Counted from the stretch's first letter, positions 14,930 to 24,325 are shown. The stretch is 64,000 nucleotides of DNA from an uncultured Opitutaceae bacterium (GCA_903919205.1 CAIXHE010000109.1:1-64000), one strand, 5' to 3'. Notes: generated by a model not told the origin, from the sequence alone. A program made the numbers and translations.

Positions 14930-17740
14930 TCAGGCGGCCCCAGCAGGCTCGAGCTGCACGTGGGAGAACGGCATGCGGCCGGCCGCCTCGGGGGGCCAGA
15001 CGACATCGAGCGCGGGCACGCGCTCCATGAACGCATGGAAGGGGGCGTCGAGGGCCCGGCCCGCGTCGGTCGAGTCCCAGATCCAGCGGCCCGCCTCCGG
15101 CATCACGAACCCGTCGGCCGCCCGCTCCGCGTTCTTCAGGTGGCGGGCGCGGGCCGCGGGAGCGGTGAACTCGCGGAGCACCTCCGCGGGCGCGGGGTGG
15201 GAATAGGCCATCGAGCGCCCGATCCCGAGCTGCGCGACATGCCGGCTGGCGCAGGTGTCCTTGCTTCCGAGGACCAGGATCGGCGTCTGCGTCTGGAGCA
15301 GGAAGACGATGCGCGAGGGCAGGCTGAGGCGGGTCAGCCACTCGTTGTCCTCCGAGCCGTCGAGCATGCCGCTCGGCACGAGGACGAAGGGATACTCCGA
15401 AAGGCAGTCGGCGAGGTCGGACTCGGGCACGAAGCCCATCATCCGGATGCCCGGCGCCGCGAAGACGGCGCTCGCCTGGCGGCCGTACCAGTCGACCACG
15501 AGGCCCGTGCGGGCGACGAACCCGGCGAGCTGCTTCATCTGGCCCTCGGTCCACACGTTGCCGACGAGGGCGCAATGGTTCGCGGGCCGCAGCTTGGTCG
15601 TCCAGCGGTTGGTGCGCCGCGCGTCCCGGTTCACCACGATCGGCGGCATGACGTCGAAGTCGTGGTTGAACTTGATCGAGTAGGCCATCTGCAGCTCCGA
15701 GGAGATCGCGAGCCTGAGCGACGAGCGGCGGAACAGCTCCTCGAGGAGCTCGTCGTCGTTGTCCGGGATCAGGACGTTGCGGTCGTCCATCACGTAGGTG
15801 CACAGGCGCGCGCCGGTCACCGCCTGCGCGGCGAGGGCGTAGAGGCATTCCTCCCTGCGGAACGGGACGCAGAGCACGTGGCGCACCGCGTACGGGAGCA
15901 GCAGGCGGCGCAGGCGCGTCTGCGTCTCGGCCGCGCTCAGGTTCTGGAAGGGCACGCACAGGTGCGTGCTGCCGACCTCCTCCATCCCCTCGTAGAACGT
16001 GAACGGCCGCAGCGTGATCGTCCCCGCGTGTCCCGTGAAGAACCGCTTGATGAGGACGCCGGCACCGTGCTTCTGGCAGTTCTCCGAGCTGGCGACCACC
16101 AGGGCGCGCTCGGGGCCCTCCGGTCCCGGCAGCGAGGGCTCCAGGCGCCGGACGAGCTCGAACGCGGCGCGGTGGGCGGCCACGTGGGGCGCGTGGTCTG
16201 CGGCCCGGCGCAGCGCCTGGCCCGCCTCCGCTTGGCGTCCCGCGCGCCACTGCGCGAGGCCCAGGTTGAACCAGAGATCGTCCTCGTTGGGATGGTGCCT
16301 CGCCGCCCGAAGCCACGCGTCGGCCGCGGCGTCATGCTTGCCGGCGCAGGTGAAGAGGTGCGCGAGGAGGACCTGCAGTGAAAGGCTGCCGGGCTCCTTG
16401 GCGGCGAAGGGCCCGACGCAGGCGAGCGCCTCCTCAAGCGCTCCCGAGGCGTACAGGCGCCATCCCTGCTTCGCCCTGCGGTGCGCGAGGCTCGTATGGC
16501 CAAGCCCGCAGCGGCGCGCGAGCGCGAGCAGCCTCGGGTCGTGGGGCCGCTGGCGCTGCACGGCCAGGCGGTGGCGGTCAAAGCCCTCGGCCGAGCGTGC
16601 GGCGGCCTGGACCTCCGCCGAGATGAGATGGCCCTCGATGTCGTCGGGCTGCGCCTCGAGGCGGCGACGGGCCCATTCCGCCGCGCGCGCGTCGTCCCCC
16701 TCCTCGAGGGCCGCCAGGGCCCCGGCGAGTCCCTCGGGGCCATCGTCGGCTGCGGCCGGCCGGGGACGAGCGGGGGCCCTCTCCGGAGCCGGCGGAGCCA
16801 CCGCGGGACGGCCCGCGAGGGCGAGCGCCTCGAAGGCGGCCCGACGGGGGGCCGCACCGAGGAAACGGTCGTACCAGGCGGCGGCGGCTGCGCGCGCATC
16901 CGCCACCGAGGCCGGCAACTCCATGCAAGCGGCCAGGCGGGCGGGAAGCTGGGCGGCCTCGTCCACGCAGGCGAGGGGAGCGCCCTCGGGCCACAGCCTT
17001 TCAACGCCTTGCCGGACCCCCGGGCCGACGACCACGGCGAAGGCCCCGGCCGCCAGGGCCTCGAGGAGCTCGGGAGCCCATTCGCCGCCCTCCGAGGGCA
17101 CGACCGCCGCAAGGCTGTTACCAAGCTCCTCCAGGCGGTGGTCGGGGTGGTCCGACCAGCAGCCAAGCGCGACGCCGGCGCGCGACAGGGACTCCAGGCA
17201 GGCCAGCTGCACGGCGGGGCGCGAGGAATCGGGCGGGGCGCAGAGCGCCCTCGGGCGACGTTCGGGCTGGCGCACGATCGGCAGCCACGCGTCATGCACC
17301 GGGCAGAGCAGGCCGGGGAACCACGACACGCGGGCGAGGCCTGCGTCAAGGAAGGCGGCCTCATGCCGGCACCCGTGGATGAGAACGACCTGCTCAAAGG
17401 GCTCGCTGCGCGCATAGGCCAACAGCCGGGTCAGTCCGTCCGGCCCCCAGCCGGCGTCGCCCACGAGCAGCAGCCTCGGCCCGCTGCACGCCGCGAGGTT
17501 GCGCGGCCAGGAGGCGGTGAGGCCGTCGACGACGCAGGCCGTGATGTCGGGTCTCTGGTCCTCCGGCAGGAGGGCGACCTGCGCGGCCAGATCGTAGTCC
17601 CCGAGCGGCACGCGGCGGGTGAAGACCCGGCCGCCCAGATCAAGGTCCAGGTGCAGGGGACCGAACACCACCTGCTCGTCGCACAGCGGGGGCCATGCCA
17701 GCCCGAGTGGGGACGCCGAGGTCGTGAACAGCATTCGCAT
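14930..17740 (-). CDS. Large TPR-containing double glycosyltransferase
   Basis: This 936-residue protein has three parts. Residues 1-310 look like a glycosyltransferase/CgeB-type domain, with EWAPELLEALAAGAFAVVVGPGVRQG near its C-terminal end. Residues about 340-540 are TPR-like helical repeats (WLRAARHHPNEDDLWFNLGLAQWRAGRQAEAGQALRRA). Residues about 545-936 form a second GT-B-like domain (RALVVASSENCQKHGAGVLIKRFF, then RLCTYVMDDRNVLIPDNDDE). The ATG at 17740 has a strong Shine-Dalgarno (AGGAGG) 5 nt upstream, which fixes the start. It sits third from the end of the glycosylation operon's minus-strand order, after the OGT-like gene. Two catalytic domains joined by TPRs suggest an enzyme that modifies a protein at several sites. 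Confidence 0.68.
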   Translation of the reverse strand: MRMLFTTSASPLGLAWPPLCDEQVVFGPLHLDLDLGGRVFTRRVPLGDYDLAAQVALLPEDQRPDITACVVDGLTASWPRNLAACSGPRLLLVGDAGWGPDGLTRLLAYARSEPFEQVVLIHGCRHEAAFLDAGLARVSWFPGLLCPVHDAWLPIVRQPERRPRALCAPPDSSRPAVQLACLESLSRAGVALGCWSDHPDHRLEELGNSLAAVVPSEGGEWAPELLEALAAGAFAVVVGPGVRQGVERLWPEGAPLACVDEAAQLPARLAACMELPASVADARAAAAAWYDRFLGAAPRRAAFEALALAGRPAVAPPAPERAPARPRPAAADDGPEGLAGALAALEEGDDARAAEWARRRLEAQPDDIEGHLISAEVQAAARSAEGFDRHRLAVQRQRPHDPRLLALARRCGLGHTSLAHRRAKQGWRLYASGALEEALACVGPFAAKEPGSLSLQVLLAHLFTCAGKHDAAADAWLRAARHHPNEDDLWFNLGLAQWRAGRQAEAGQALRRAADHAPHVAAHRAAFELVRRLEPSLPGPEGPERALVVASSENCQKHGAGVLIKRFFTGHAGTITLRPFTFYEGMEEVGSTHLCVPFQNLSAAETQTRLRRLLLPYAVRHVLCVPFRREECLYALAAQAVTGARLCTYVMDDRNVLIPDNDDELLEELFRRSSLRLAISSELQMAYSIKFNHDFDVMPPIVVNRDARRTNRWTTKLRPANHCALVGNVWTEGQMKQLAGFVARTGLVVDWYGRQASAVFAAPGIRMMGFVPESDLADCLSEYPFVLVPSGMLDGSEDNEWLTRLSLPSRIVFLLQTQTPILVLGSKDTCASRHVAQLGIGRSMAYSHPAPAEVLREFTAPAARARHLKNAERAADGFVMPEAGRWIWDSTDAGRALDAPFHAFMERVPALDVVWPPEAAGRMPFSHVQLEPAGAA

Positions 17741-17760
17741 GGGGCCTCCTGCGAAGGGCT

Positions 17761-19980
17761 CTAGGCGTCGAGGGCCACCAGGCGGGGATCCCAGGGGTCC
17801 AGGCGGCGCGCGACACCGATCGCGTCGTCCGCCAGGGCCGCGACGCCGCATGCGCGGGCCAACTCGGAGAGGGCGATCCAGCCGTCGATGCGGGTGCCGT
17901 CCAGGCGAAGCGCCTTCTCGTAGGCCTTGATGGCCCCGGGGATGTCCTTCTTGGCCCGGAGGCCGGACCCCAGGTCGAGCCACAGCTGCGCGTCCCCCTC
18001 GTGGCCCCGCAGGGCCGAGCCGAAGCAGACGACCGCGGCGGCCGCGTGCCCCGATTGGAGGTGGGCGCGGCCGAGGGCCGAGCGGGCCTCGGTGGAGCCC
18101 GGCTCGCCGAGGAGCCGGGCGCCCGCGAGCTCGAGGCTCGCAGCAAAGTCGCCGCGCTCGGCGGCGTCGGTCGCGAGCGAATCGAGCTCGGCCGGGGTGC
18201 AACCGGGCAGCGGCACGGAAACGATGGCCGGCAGGTCCGCCCCCTCCTCGACGAGGTCGAACGCCCGCGCCAGCAGCCGGCCGAAGCCCTCGCTTGCGAG
18301 CGGGGCGTCGGCCAGCCCCCGTTCGCCAGCCGCCTCGCGCGCGAGGCGCGCGCGCACCGAGGCGCGCAGGGAGGCGTCGTCCAGGAGACGCTGGGCGCGC
18401 GTGACGTAGCCCGTGAGGTCGGCCGCCACCCACTCGAGCTCCCCCAGGCCCCTCAGGATGCGCGCCCCGAGGAGCGAGCGGTGCGACGCGCCCTCCCAGG
18501 CTACGGCCGGCAGGCCGGCCGCGAGGGCGGCCAGAAGGCCGAGCGGCGAGGAGAAGGGATAGGTGTCCAGGTAGACGTCCGCCAGGGGCAGCGCCTCGCG
18601 CGGATCCCCCAGCGAGAGGACGATCCGGCCGGCCTCGAGGCCGGAGGCGGACCGGAGCCGGGCGAGGCTCTGCTCGAGCGTGAAGAGGTCCGAATCGGGC
18701 GGCAAAATTAGCAGGAGCGAGCTGGACGGGTTCGCGTGGAGCAGCGCGACCCAGGCGCGCAGGGCCTCCGGCGAGAGGTGCTCGGGGTGCGCGGCGCAGG
18801 CCATCACGGGACCCCTCGCGGGAAGACCCAGCGACTCCCGGGTCGCGGCCTCGGGAGCCGGGGCCGCCGCCGCGCCGTCCCAGGAAAATCCGGTGCCCGG
18901 AAGCAGGCCCAGGCTCTCGCTGAACTCCGAGGACGCGCTCCCGGCGCCCGTCAGGTGAAGGTCGATGGCGGGAAACCCCGAGGCTCCGGGGCACGCATCG
19001 GTCACGGCCTGCAGCGGGGCGAGCCTGCGAAGCGCCAGGTCGCGCTCGGGGGGCGTGCCGAGCGTGCCCGCGTGGACAAGCACGTCGGGACCGGCGCCGA
19101 ACACCACGTCCGCACGCTCCTCGAGGCCCTGAGGCAGCACATGAAGCTTGGAGGCGAGGGTGAGGCAATGCCTCTCGAGCGCGTCGAAGCGGCGCAGGTC
19201 CGCGAACAGGTGAAGCTCGAAGCGGTCGGGATCGAGGGCCGAGAGGCGCGGAAGCCAGGTGCGCGTGGCGATCGACTCGCCCCAGTCCTTCGCAAGGATG
19301 CCGACCCGCAGGCGGCGGCCCGCCCTCGGCCGGGCGGCGGCCGCGGGCGCCGCGCGGCGGCGTAGGCGGCCGAGCAGGCTCGCGCAGAGGCTCTCCCAGC
19401 GCTTGAGGCCACCCGTGGAACGCAGCGGCACGGGCGTCGAGCGCTGGCGCTCGAAGGCGTCGACGGCGGCGCGCACGCACGGGGCCCCCAGGTTGCGCCC
19501 GGCCCACTTGTCTAACGTCACCGCAAGGGCCTCGACGCGGGTGAGGTAGGCGTCGGCCGCCCCGGGGGCCGTGGCGAGGCACGGCGGCACGAACACCCAG
19601 TCGATGAAGTCCGGCCAAAGCCAGTCGGGGACGCCGTCAAGCCCTGGCGCCGCGTCCCACTGCCAGCAGGGGACGAAGAGCATCGCCCCAAGGATGCCCG
19701 GCCAGTCCCGCTCCCTCAGAAGGTCCGCCGCGGCGAGATCGTCGGCCGGCACGGCCTGCGACAGGTAGCCCGCGCTCCAGACGGAATGGGCCAGGTCCCT
19801 CAGCCGGGGAAGCTCGGGATGCGCGCGATCCTGGCGGCGCAGGCGCCCGACCGCGTCCGCCAATTCCCGCGCGGCCCGCCTGAGGTCGGGGCCCGTCGAG
19901 GAGTCCAGTCGGTAGAGGTCGAGGGGCGCAAGGAGCGCGTCGGCGAGCGCGGCAAGCGCGGGAGTTTCTGCGTGGGACAT
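17761..19980 (-). CDS. O-GlcNAc transferase-like glycosyltransferase with C-terminal TPRs
   Basis: This 739-residue protein has a helical N-terminal region, then a domain resembling the GT41 (OGT/SPINDLY) catalytic region. RLRVGILAKDWGES, DVLVHAGTLGTPPERDLALRRLAPLQAV, PLADVYLDTYPFSSPLGLLAALAAGLPAVAWEG and the helix after it parallel the GT41 motif order (D-x-x-LDT-x-P-x-x-G, then G-x-P-V-x-x). TPR-type repeats occupy the last 170 residues (STEARSALGRAHLQSGHAAAAVVCFGSALRG). In OGT the TPRs come first, so the order is reversed here. Enzymes of this group glycosylate Ser/Thr of proteins, including flagellins and autotransporters. It precedes the 14930 gene by 20 bp. Confidence 0.72.
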   Translation of the reverse strand: MSHAETPALAALADALLAPLDLYRLDSSTGPDLRRAARELADAVGRLRRQDRAHPELPRLRDLAHSVWSAGYLSQAVPADDLAAADLLRERDWPGILGAMLFVPCWQWDAAPGLDGVPDWLWPDFIDWVFVPPCLATAPGAADAYLTRVEALAVTLDKWAGRNLGAPCVRAAVDAFERQRSTPVPLRSTGGLKRWESLCASLLGRLRRRAAPAAAARPRAGRRLRVGILAKDWGESIATRTWLPRLSALDPDRFELHLFADLRRFDALERHCLTLASKLHVLPQGLEERADVVFGAGPDVLVHAGTLGTPPERDLALRRLAPLQAVTDACPGASGFPAIDLHLTGAGSASSEFSESLGLLPGTGFSWDGAAAAPAPEAATRESLGLPARGPVMACAAHPEHLSPEALRAWVALLHANPSSSLLLILPPDSDLFTLEQSLARLRSASGLEAGRIVLSLGDPREALPLADVYLDTYPFSSPLGLLAALAAGLPAVAWEGASHRSLLGARILRGLGELEWVAADLTGYVTRAQRLLDDASLRASVRARLAREAAGERGLADAPLASEGFGRLLARAFDLVEEGADLPAIVSVPLPGCTPAELDSLATDAAERGDFAASLELAGARLLGEPGSTEARSALGRAHLQSGHAAAAVVCFGSALRGHEGDAQLWLDLGSGLRAKKDIPGAIKAYEKALRLDGTRIDGWIALSELARACGVAALADDAIGVARRLDPWDPRLVALDA

Positions 19981-19998
19981 GGTGAGGGGGATCCTGGA

Positions 19999-21018
19999 TC
20001 AGGGGGCCGGGGCGTGCGCGACCAGGAAGGCTTGGCCGGACGCGAGGAAGATCTGGGTGAAGCGCGAGCCCCGCGGGCTGCGCATGAACTCGAGGAGGGC
20101 GAGGCGGGCGCCGATCAGGTTGGGGGTGTGGCCCGCGTCCTCGCAGATGATGATGCCCCCGGCCGGGATCCGGTCTGCGACCTTGGAGAGCCCCGCCCCC
20201 ACGGCCTCGTAGAGGTCGACGTCGACGTTCGCGACGGCGATCTGCGTGATCTCGGGCGGGAGGCCGTCGGTGATGATGTTGGAGCGGTGCACCCGCACGT
20301 TGGGGTAGCCGATGGCGCCCAGGCGCGCGGTCACGGCCTCGAGCCCCTCGGTCGCGTGGGTCCCCTGCCACATCGCGTCGGGCGAGTTCCTCGCCGCCTC
20401 GTAGGAGAACCCGTCAAAGGTGTCCATGAAGTGGAACACGCGGTCGATGCCGTTGTGCTTGGCATAGTCGAGCAGCACCGAGCTGCTGCTGCCGCGGTAG
20501 CACCCGATCTCGACGACGGCCCCGCTCACGCCCCGGGTGGCCTCAAGCGCCTGGCAGAGGTTGACGAAGTCCTCCCTCGAGCCCGGGTCCTCGAACTTGC
20601 CGTAGCCGCGCAGCTGCTGGTGCACGAACTGCCGCTCGACGGTCGCGAGCGCCGCGCCGTTCTCGTAGGCGTAGGAGCCGACCGGCGCGCCCCCGAACGG
20701 CGAGAACTTGAAGCCGGCGGCGACGATCCGCTCGATGGCGGGCAGCCCGTCGGAATTGCACTCGACGCCGTAGAGCACGTGCGTGCGCTGCGGCCTGAAC
20801 CGGGCGAGGAAGGTGTCGGTCACCTGCTCGGGCGTCACGACCTCGCAGATCGACCACTGCAGCGGGATCCCGCCGAAGCGCTCAGCGTAGCCCGCGTCAA
20901 CGAGGACCAGGATGCGCTCGATCCTCAGGTTCTGGGTGAGGAGGGCCACCAGGCGGCTGAGTTCGCCGAAGAAGGCGTCGGTGGGGACCTTGGGGGGAAA
21001 CAGGTTGCGGAGGGCCAT
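19999..21018 (-). CDS. TylF-type SAM-dependent methyltransferase
   Basis: This 339-residue protein has an extra N-terminal domain of about 125 residues. A class I methyltransferase of the TylF/MycF family follows. GAVVEIGCYRGSSSSVLLDYAK is the SAM-binding motif I, FHFMDTFDGFSYE follows strand 2, and VDVDLYEAVGAGLSKVADRIPAGGIIICEDAG carries the acidic metal and substrate residues typical of sugar O-methyltransferases in this family. In a glycosylation operon it probably methylates a sugar of the attached glycan. The N-terminal domain (LVALLTQNLRIERILVLVD, then RIVAAGFKFSPFGGAPVGS) I cannot name. Gaps to neighbours are 3 and 18 bp. Confidence 0.8.
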   Translation of the reverse strand: MALRNLFPPKVPTDAFFGELSRLVALLTQNLRIERILVLVDAGYAERFGGIPLQWSICEVVTPEQVTDTFLARFRPQRTHVLYGVECNSDGLPAIERIVAAGFKFSPFGGAPVGSYAYENGAALATVERQFVHQQLRGYGKFEDPGSREDFVNLCQALEATRGVSGAVVEIGCYRGSSSSVLLDYAKHNGIDRVFHFMDTFDGFSYEAARNSPDAMWQGTHATEGLEAVTARLGAIGYPNVRVHRSNIITDGLPPEITQIAVANVDVDLYEAVGAGLSKVADRIPAGGIIICEDAGHTPNLIGARLALLEFMRSPRGSRFTQIFLASGQAFLVAHAPAP

Positions 21019-21021
21019 GGG

Positions 21022-21891
21022 TCAGGCTGCGAGCGCGACGGCGGACTTGAGGTGCTGGGAGATCTGTCGGACGTCCTCCTGGACCCTCCCCTTGCGGGCG
21101 AGGATCTCGAGCGGGGGCGACGCCAAGCCGAACTTGGTGAGCGTGGTACCGCGGATCAGAGGACCGCCGAGGTAGTCGAAGTCGGGGAACACCACGACCT
21201 GGGGCACCGGCAGGTTGCCCACGAGGTCCGAGACGCCGGAGCGCACGGTGCAGACGGCGCCGGCGGCGCAGACGATCGCCCGGTAGTCGGAGAGCGCGAA
21301 GGGGGCCCCGGTGAGGCCGTCGGAAAGCTGGGTCTGCGGCCCTTGGTTCACAAAGGGATGCAGGCCCTGGGTGCGGATGGCGGCCGCCAGGAGCGGCCAG
21401 TAGCGCGGGTCGATGCCCCCGAGTGCGGTCGTGCGCGCGTCGATGTTGAGGATCACGGTGCGGCCGGCCGGGCAGCCGTGCTTGGCCAGGAATTCCCGGG
21501 CGCGCGCGAGCTCCTCGGGGGAGGGCTGGCGCGCCGGCGTCAGCGCGGCCTCCTCCCTCAGGAACAGCCGCACGCGGTAGGCGTCGAGGAAGTGGAAGTC
21601 CTTGAACCCGACCGCGCGCACCAGGTCCATGCGCGGGAAGTGCGCGAAGTAGTACGCCCCGCCGACCGGCATCGGGGTCATGATCGTCTCGGCCTTCATG
21701 TGGTCGGGCCAGTGCAGGTAGCGGCCCACCGCGGGGTAGAGCCCCGCGACCCAGGCCATCTCGCGGCGGCCCGCGAGCCACACCTTCACCCTGTGCTGGC
21801 GGGCCACCGCCTCGGCGAAGCCGCCGACGATGTAATGGTCGCCGATTCCGTGCTGGGCGACGAGGACGCAGACGTCGGGGGGGGCCTTCAT
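21022..21891 (-). CDS. Heptosyltransferase-like (GT9-type) protein
   Basis: This 289-residue protein starts MKAPPDVCVLVAQHGIGDHYIVGGFAEAVARQH, a GT9-like opening in which G-x-G-D is followed by the first helix. The C-terminal half has VILNIDARTTALGGIDPRYWPLLAAAI, then ALSDYRAIVCAAGAVCTVRSGVSDLVGNLPVPQVVVF. These parallel the heptosyltransferase pattern of a search helix and an S/T-G-x-x-H-L-type loop, with Asp/Leu replacing the usual His. The start at 21891 is 14 bp after the FAD gene stop. The upstream part of the reading frame lies within that gene. It may add a sugar in the same pathway as its neighbours. The fold assignment is tentative. Confidence 0.55.
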   Translation of the reverse strand: MKAPPDVCVLVAQHGIGDHYIVGGFAEAVARQHRVKVWLAGRREMAWVAGLYPAVGRYLHWPDHMKAETIMTPMPVGGAYYFAHFPRMDLVRAVGFKDFHFLDAYRVRLFLREEAALTPARQPSPEELARAREFLAKHGCPAGRTVILNIDARTTALGGIDPRYWPLLAAAIRTQGLHPFVNQGPQTQLSDGLTGAPFALSDYRAIVCAAGAVCTVRSGVSDLVGNLPVPQVVVFPDFDYLGGPLIRGTTLTKFGLASPPLEILARKGRVQEDVRQISQHLKSAVALAA

Positions 21892-21905
21892 GGGAGCCGG
21901 GGGCC

Positions 21906-23156
21906 TCAGGCGGCGCTGCGCTCGAGGGCGGCGCCCTCCGGGACGTGCCCGAGCCGCTTCACGAGCGCCATCGCCTCGTGGATGCAGACGTCGGAGTTGA
22001 AGTACTGCCACTGGCCCCATCGGCCGAGGCCGTGGATGCCGAGGGGGGCCGCGTGCGCGAGCACCGTCTCGATGGCGCGGGCCCATCCGAGCGCGGGGAT
22101 CGGGTAGGCGTGCGAGTTCGTCTCCGCGTAGATCTCGCCCTGCCCCGCCTTCCAGCGCTTCAGGTTGGTCTCGCGGTACAGGCCGTTCCTCGCGCTGTGC
22201 GGCGCGAAGTTGTGGATGAAGAAGGAGCGGTGGTGGCGCAGCGACTCCGAGGGCTGGTAGAGCCAGTGCGCGTCGGTCGCGTAGTCCTCCTCGTGGAGCG
22301 AGACCACGAGCTGGTTGTGCCGCAGGGCGGCGATCGCCGCCCGCGTCTGCGCGTCGAAGACCGGCGAGTCGGCGAGCGGGTGCCAGGGGGCGGTGTTGAT
22401 GACGGCGCGCGTGCGCAGGAAGCCGTTCACGATCAGCGTGTCGCCCGCCTTCTCGATCGAGGAGACCGGGTAGCGCGTGATGATGTGGCTGCGCACCGGA
22501 GCGGCGATCGCATCGAAGATGCCCTGGAAGCCGCCCGCCTTCGGGTAGTAGAACCCCGCGTGCGAGGGCATCTGTCCGCGGTCGGAGGTGCGCGTGAGGC
22601 AGGCCCGGGCGATCTGGCGCACGTCCAGGCGCGGGATCTTGTGGAGCCAGTCGACGTCCATCTCGCTCGCCTCGACGCCCCAGATCTTGCGGTTGTAGGG
22701 CAGCATGTAGCCGTCCGTCACCCGGTCGCCGAGCTTCCAGCGGCACCACGCCTCGAAGTGCGCCGGCTGCGGCAGGCCCCGGGCCTCGCCGTTCTGGGCG
22801 ATGCTCACCAGGTACTCCGCGCAGAGCTCGGGCGGCAGCTGGCAGATGTTGCTCTCAAGCGGGTAGTCCACCTCGTGCCCCTCGATCGAGATCCGCGAGA
22901 CCCGGTCGAAGTAGTTGAACTCCGACTTGGGCATGTGCTCGAAGATGAAATCGTAGACCGCCGGGTACTTCGTGCACAGGAAGTGGCCGCCGCCGACGTC
23001 GAGCACGTGGTCGCCGACCTGGCGGGTGCGGCAGAGGCCGCCCGGCTCCTTCGCCGCCTCGAGCACCAGCAGGCGCTCCACGCCCGACTTCTGCAGGAGC
23101 CTCGCGGCGGTGACGCCCGTGATGCCGGCGCCGATGATGATGTAATCGTAGGTCAT
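21906..23156 (-). CDS. FAD-dependent oxidoreductase (UGM/protoporphyrinogen oxidase-like)
   Basis: This 416-residue flavoprotein opens MTYDYIIIGAGITGVTAARLL, a perfect Rossmann dinucleotide-binding motif, followed by VLEAAKEPGGLCRT and VLDVGGGHFLCTKYPAVYDFI. The layout is that of the amine-oxidase/UDP-galactopyranose mutase superfamily. In a glycosylation operon, a UGM-like role in making a modified or furanose sugar is more likely than a haem or carotenoid role. The ATG at 23156 is chosen because it opens directly on the Rossmann strand. It is the first gene of the minus-strand glycosylation operon, and an AT-rich promoter region lies upstream. Confidence 0.75.
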   Translation of the reverse strand: MTYDYIIIGAGITGVTAARLLQKSGVERLLVLEAAKEPGGLCRTRQVGDHVLDVGGGHFLCTKYPAVYDFIFEHMPKSEFNYFDRVSRISIEGHEVDYPLESNICQLPPELCAEYLVSIAQNGEARGLPQPAHFEAWCRWKLGDRVTDGYMLPYNRKIWGVEASEMDVDWLHKIPRLDVRQIARACLTRTSDRGQMPSHAGFYYPKAGGFQGIFDAIAAPVRSHIITRYPVSSIEKAGDTLIVNGFLRTRAVINTAPWHPLADSPVFDAQTRAAIAALRHNQLVVSLHEEDYATDAHWLYQPSESLRHHRSFFIHNFAPHSARNGLYRETNLKRWKAGQGEIYAETNSHAYPIPALGWARAIETVLAHAAPLGIHGLGRWGQWQYFNSDVCIHEAMALVKRLGHVPEGAALERSAA

Positions 23157-23269
23157 GGGATGCGTCGGGATCTGGGCGATGGAGGGGCGGTGGGGCGCCG
23201 TCCACCCACGAGGGCGGGCCTGCGCATGATTGGTGGGCCACCGTAGAGCAAAGCTCATGCCCCGCCCGC

Positions 23270-23298
23270 AATTAGCCTCGTAACCAATTTTCCTTCAA
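23270..23298 (-). promoter_or_regulatory. Possible sigma-70-type promoter of the glycosylation operon
   Basis: On the minus strand, TTGAAG, a 17-bp spacer and CTAATT lie in the only AT-rich stretch of this intergenic region, next to an inverted repeat (AACCAGTT ... AATTGGTT). No sigma-28-type site is seen here, unlike the flanking units. Confidence 0.35.
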
Positions 23299-23437
23299 CT
23301 GGTTAAATTTCTAAAATCGGGCGCAGAATATCGAGGACCCGGGTATGCGCCCACGGGCGGCAAAAATTGCCGCACCCGAAAGGGGGCCTGCCCGGGGGCT
23401 CGGCGAAGGGCCGGCTCACCCGGCCGCGGGAGCCGCC

Positions 23438-24283
23438 TCAGGCCAGCGCCGAGCGCAGGTTCGCGAACTGCTCCAGGGCGACACGAACCGCCTCCTTCAA
23501 CTGGCCCTCGTGGATGCCGGCCACCGCCCACTTGGCGGGGGTAGGCTCCCATAGGGGGTGCTCGCACGCGAAGCCGTGGCCCGCGCGCTCGGCGGCCCCC
23601 GAGGCGATATTGAGGAGGTGGGGCATCACCGGGTCGGCCGTCGCCGTCTCGGGGGCGTAGTGGTGGCCGATGGCCGACACGATCGCCGACGGGAAATGCC
23701 ACTCCGTCAGGATGATCGAGGCCGCCTCGCAGTTGGTGAGGCCGGTCAGGTTGCTCTCCCAGTCGACGAGACGCCCGCAGGTCTCGGCGCTGTAGGTCGA
23801 CTTGCGCGCCGAGTCGCGCATGATGCTCTCCAGCGCCACCTTGCCGGTGGAGCGCAGGAGGCCGGCGGAGTACGCCTCCTGGGCATCGATGCCCGCGTAC
23901 TCGGCCAACTCCTCCATGATCAGTGCGGCCAGGAGCGAGTTCTCGCGAAGGCCCGGCCCGGAGATGCCGTACAGGCGCAGGTTCTGGTTGGAGATCTGGG
24001 CCACGGTGGCGAATCCGGCGATCTTGTAGATCTCGCTGAAGCCCACCCGGGCGAGCGCCTGCTCCAGCGAGCCGTAGGGCGTGCCCGAGGTGAAGGCCGG
24101 GCTGTTCGCGATCCGCAGGATGCGCGCCGTCAGGGCCGAGTCGCACTTGAGGAGCGCCGTGACGTCGTCCAGGTCGGCGTTCGGCTCGAGCCTGAGCTGG
24201 CCCAGGCGCGCGAGGATCTGCGGCGCGGCGGGCAGCGTCTTCACGACGTGCATGAGGGTCTCCCTGGCGATTGTGGCGGCCAT
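23438..24283 (-). CDS. HDOD-domain signalling protein
   Basis: This 281-residue protein is an HDOD domain over almost its whole length: KTLPAAPQILARLGQL, DDVTALLKCDSALTARILRIANSPAF, SLEQALARVGFSEIYKIA, then AYSAGLLRSTGKVALE and HFPSAIVSAIGHHY. The domain is related to HD hydrolases, but the catalytic HD pair and metal ligands are not preserved as in HD-GYP proteins, so a regulatory role is expected. It has no second domain. It resembles the 30785 gene closely in length and order. The sigma-28-type promoter upstream would give a leader of only about 8 nt. Confidence 0.9.
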   Translation of the reverse strand: MAATIARETLMHVVKTLPAAPQILARLGQLRLEPNADLDDVTALLKCDSALTARILRIANSPAFTSGTPYGSLEQALARVGFSEIYKIAGFATVAQISNQNLRLYGISGPGLRENSLLAALIMEELAEYAGIDAQEAYSAGLLRSTGKVALESIMRDSARKSTYSAETCGRLVDWESNLTGLTNCEAASIILTEWHFPSAIVSAIGHHYAPETATADPVMPHLLNIASGAAERAGHGFACEHPLWEPTPAKWAVAGIHEGQLKEAVRVALEQFANLRSALA

Positions 24284-24297
24284 GTCTTGTGGGTAGT

Positions 24298-24325
24298 CAA
24301 TCGGCGCGCGCGGCGGTGAGATTAA
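24298..24325 (-). promoter_or_regulatory. Sigma-28-type promoter for the 23438 HDOD gene
   Basis: On the minus strand, TTAATCTC, a 12-bp spacer and GCCGATTG. The -10 ends 14 bp before the ATG, so the transcript should be nearly leaderless. Confidence 0.6.
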
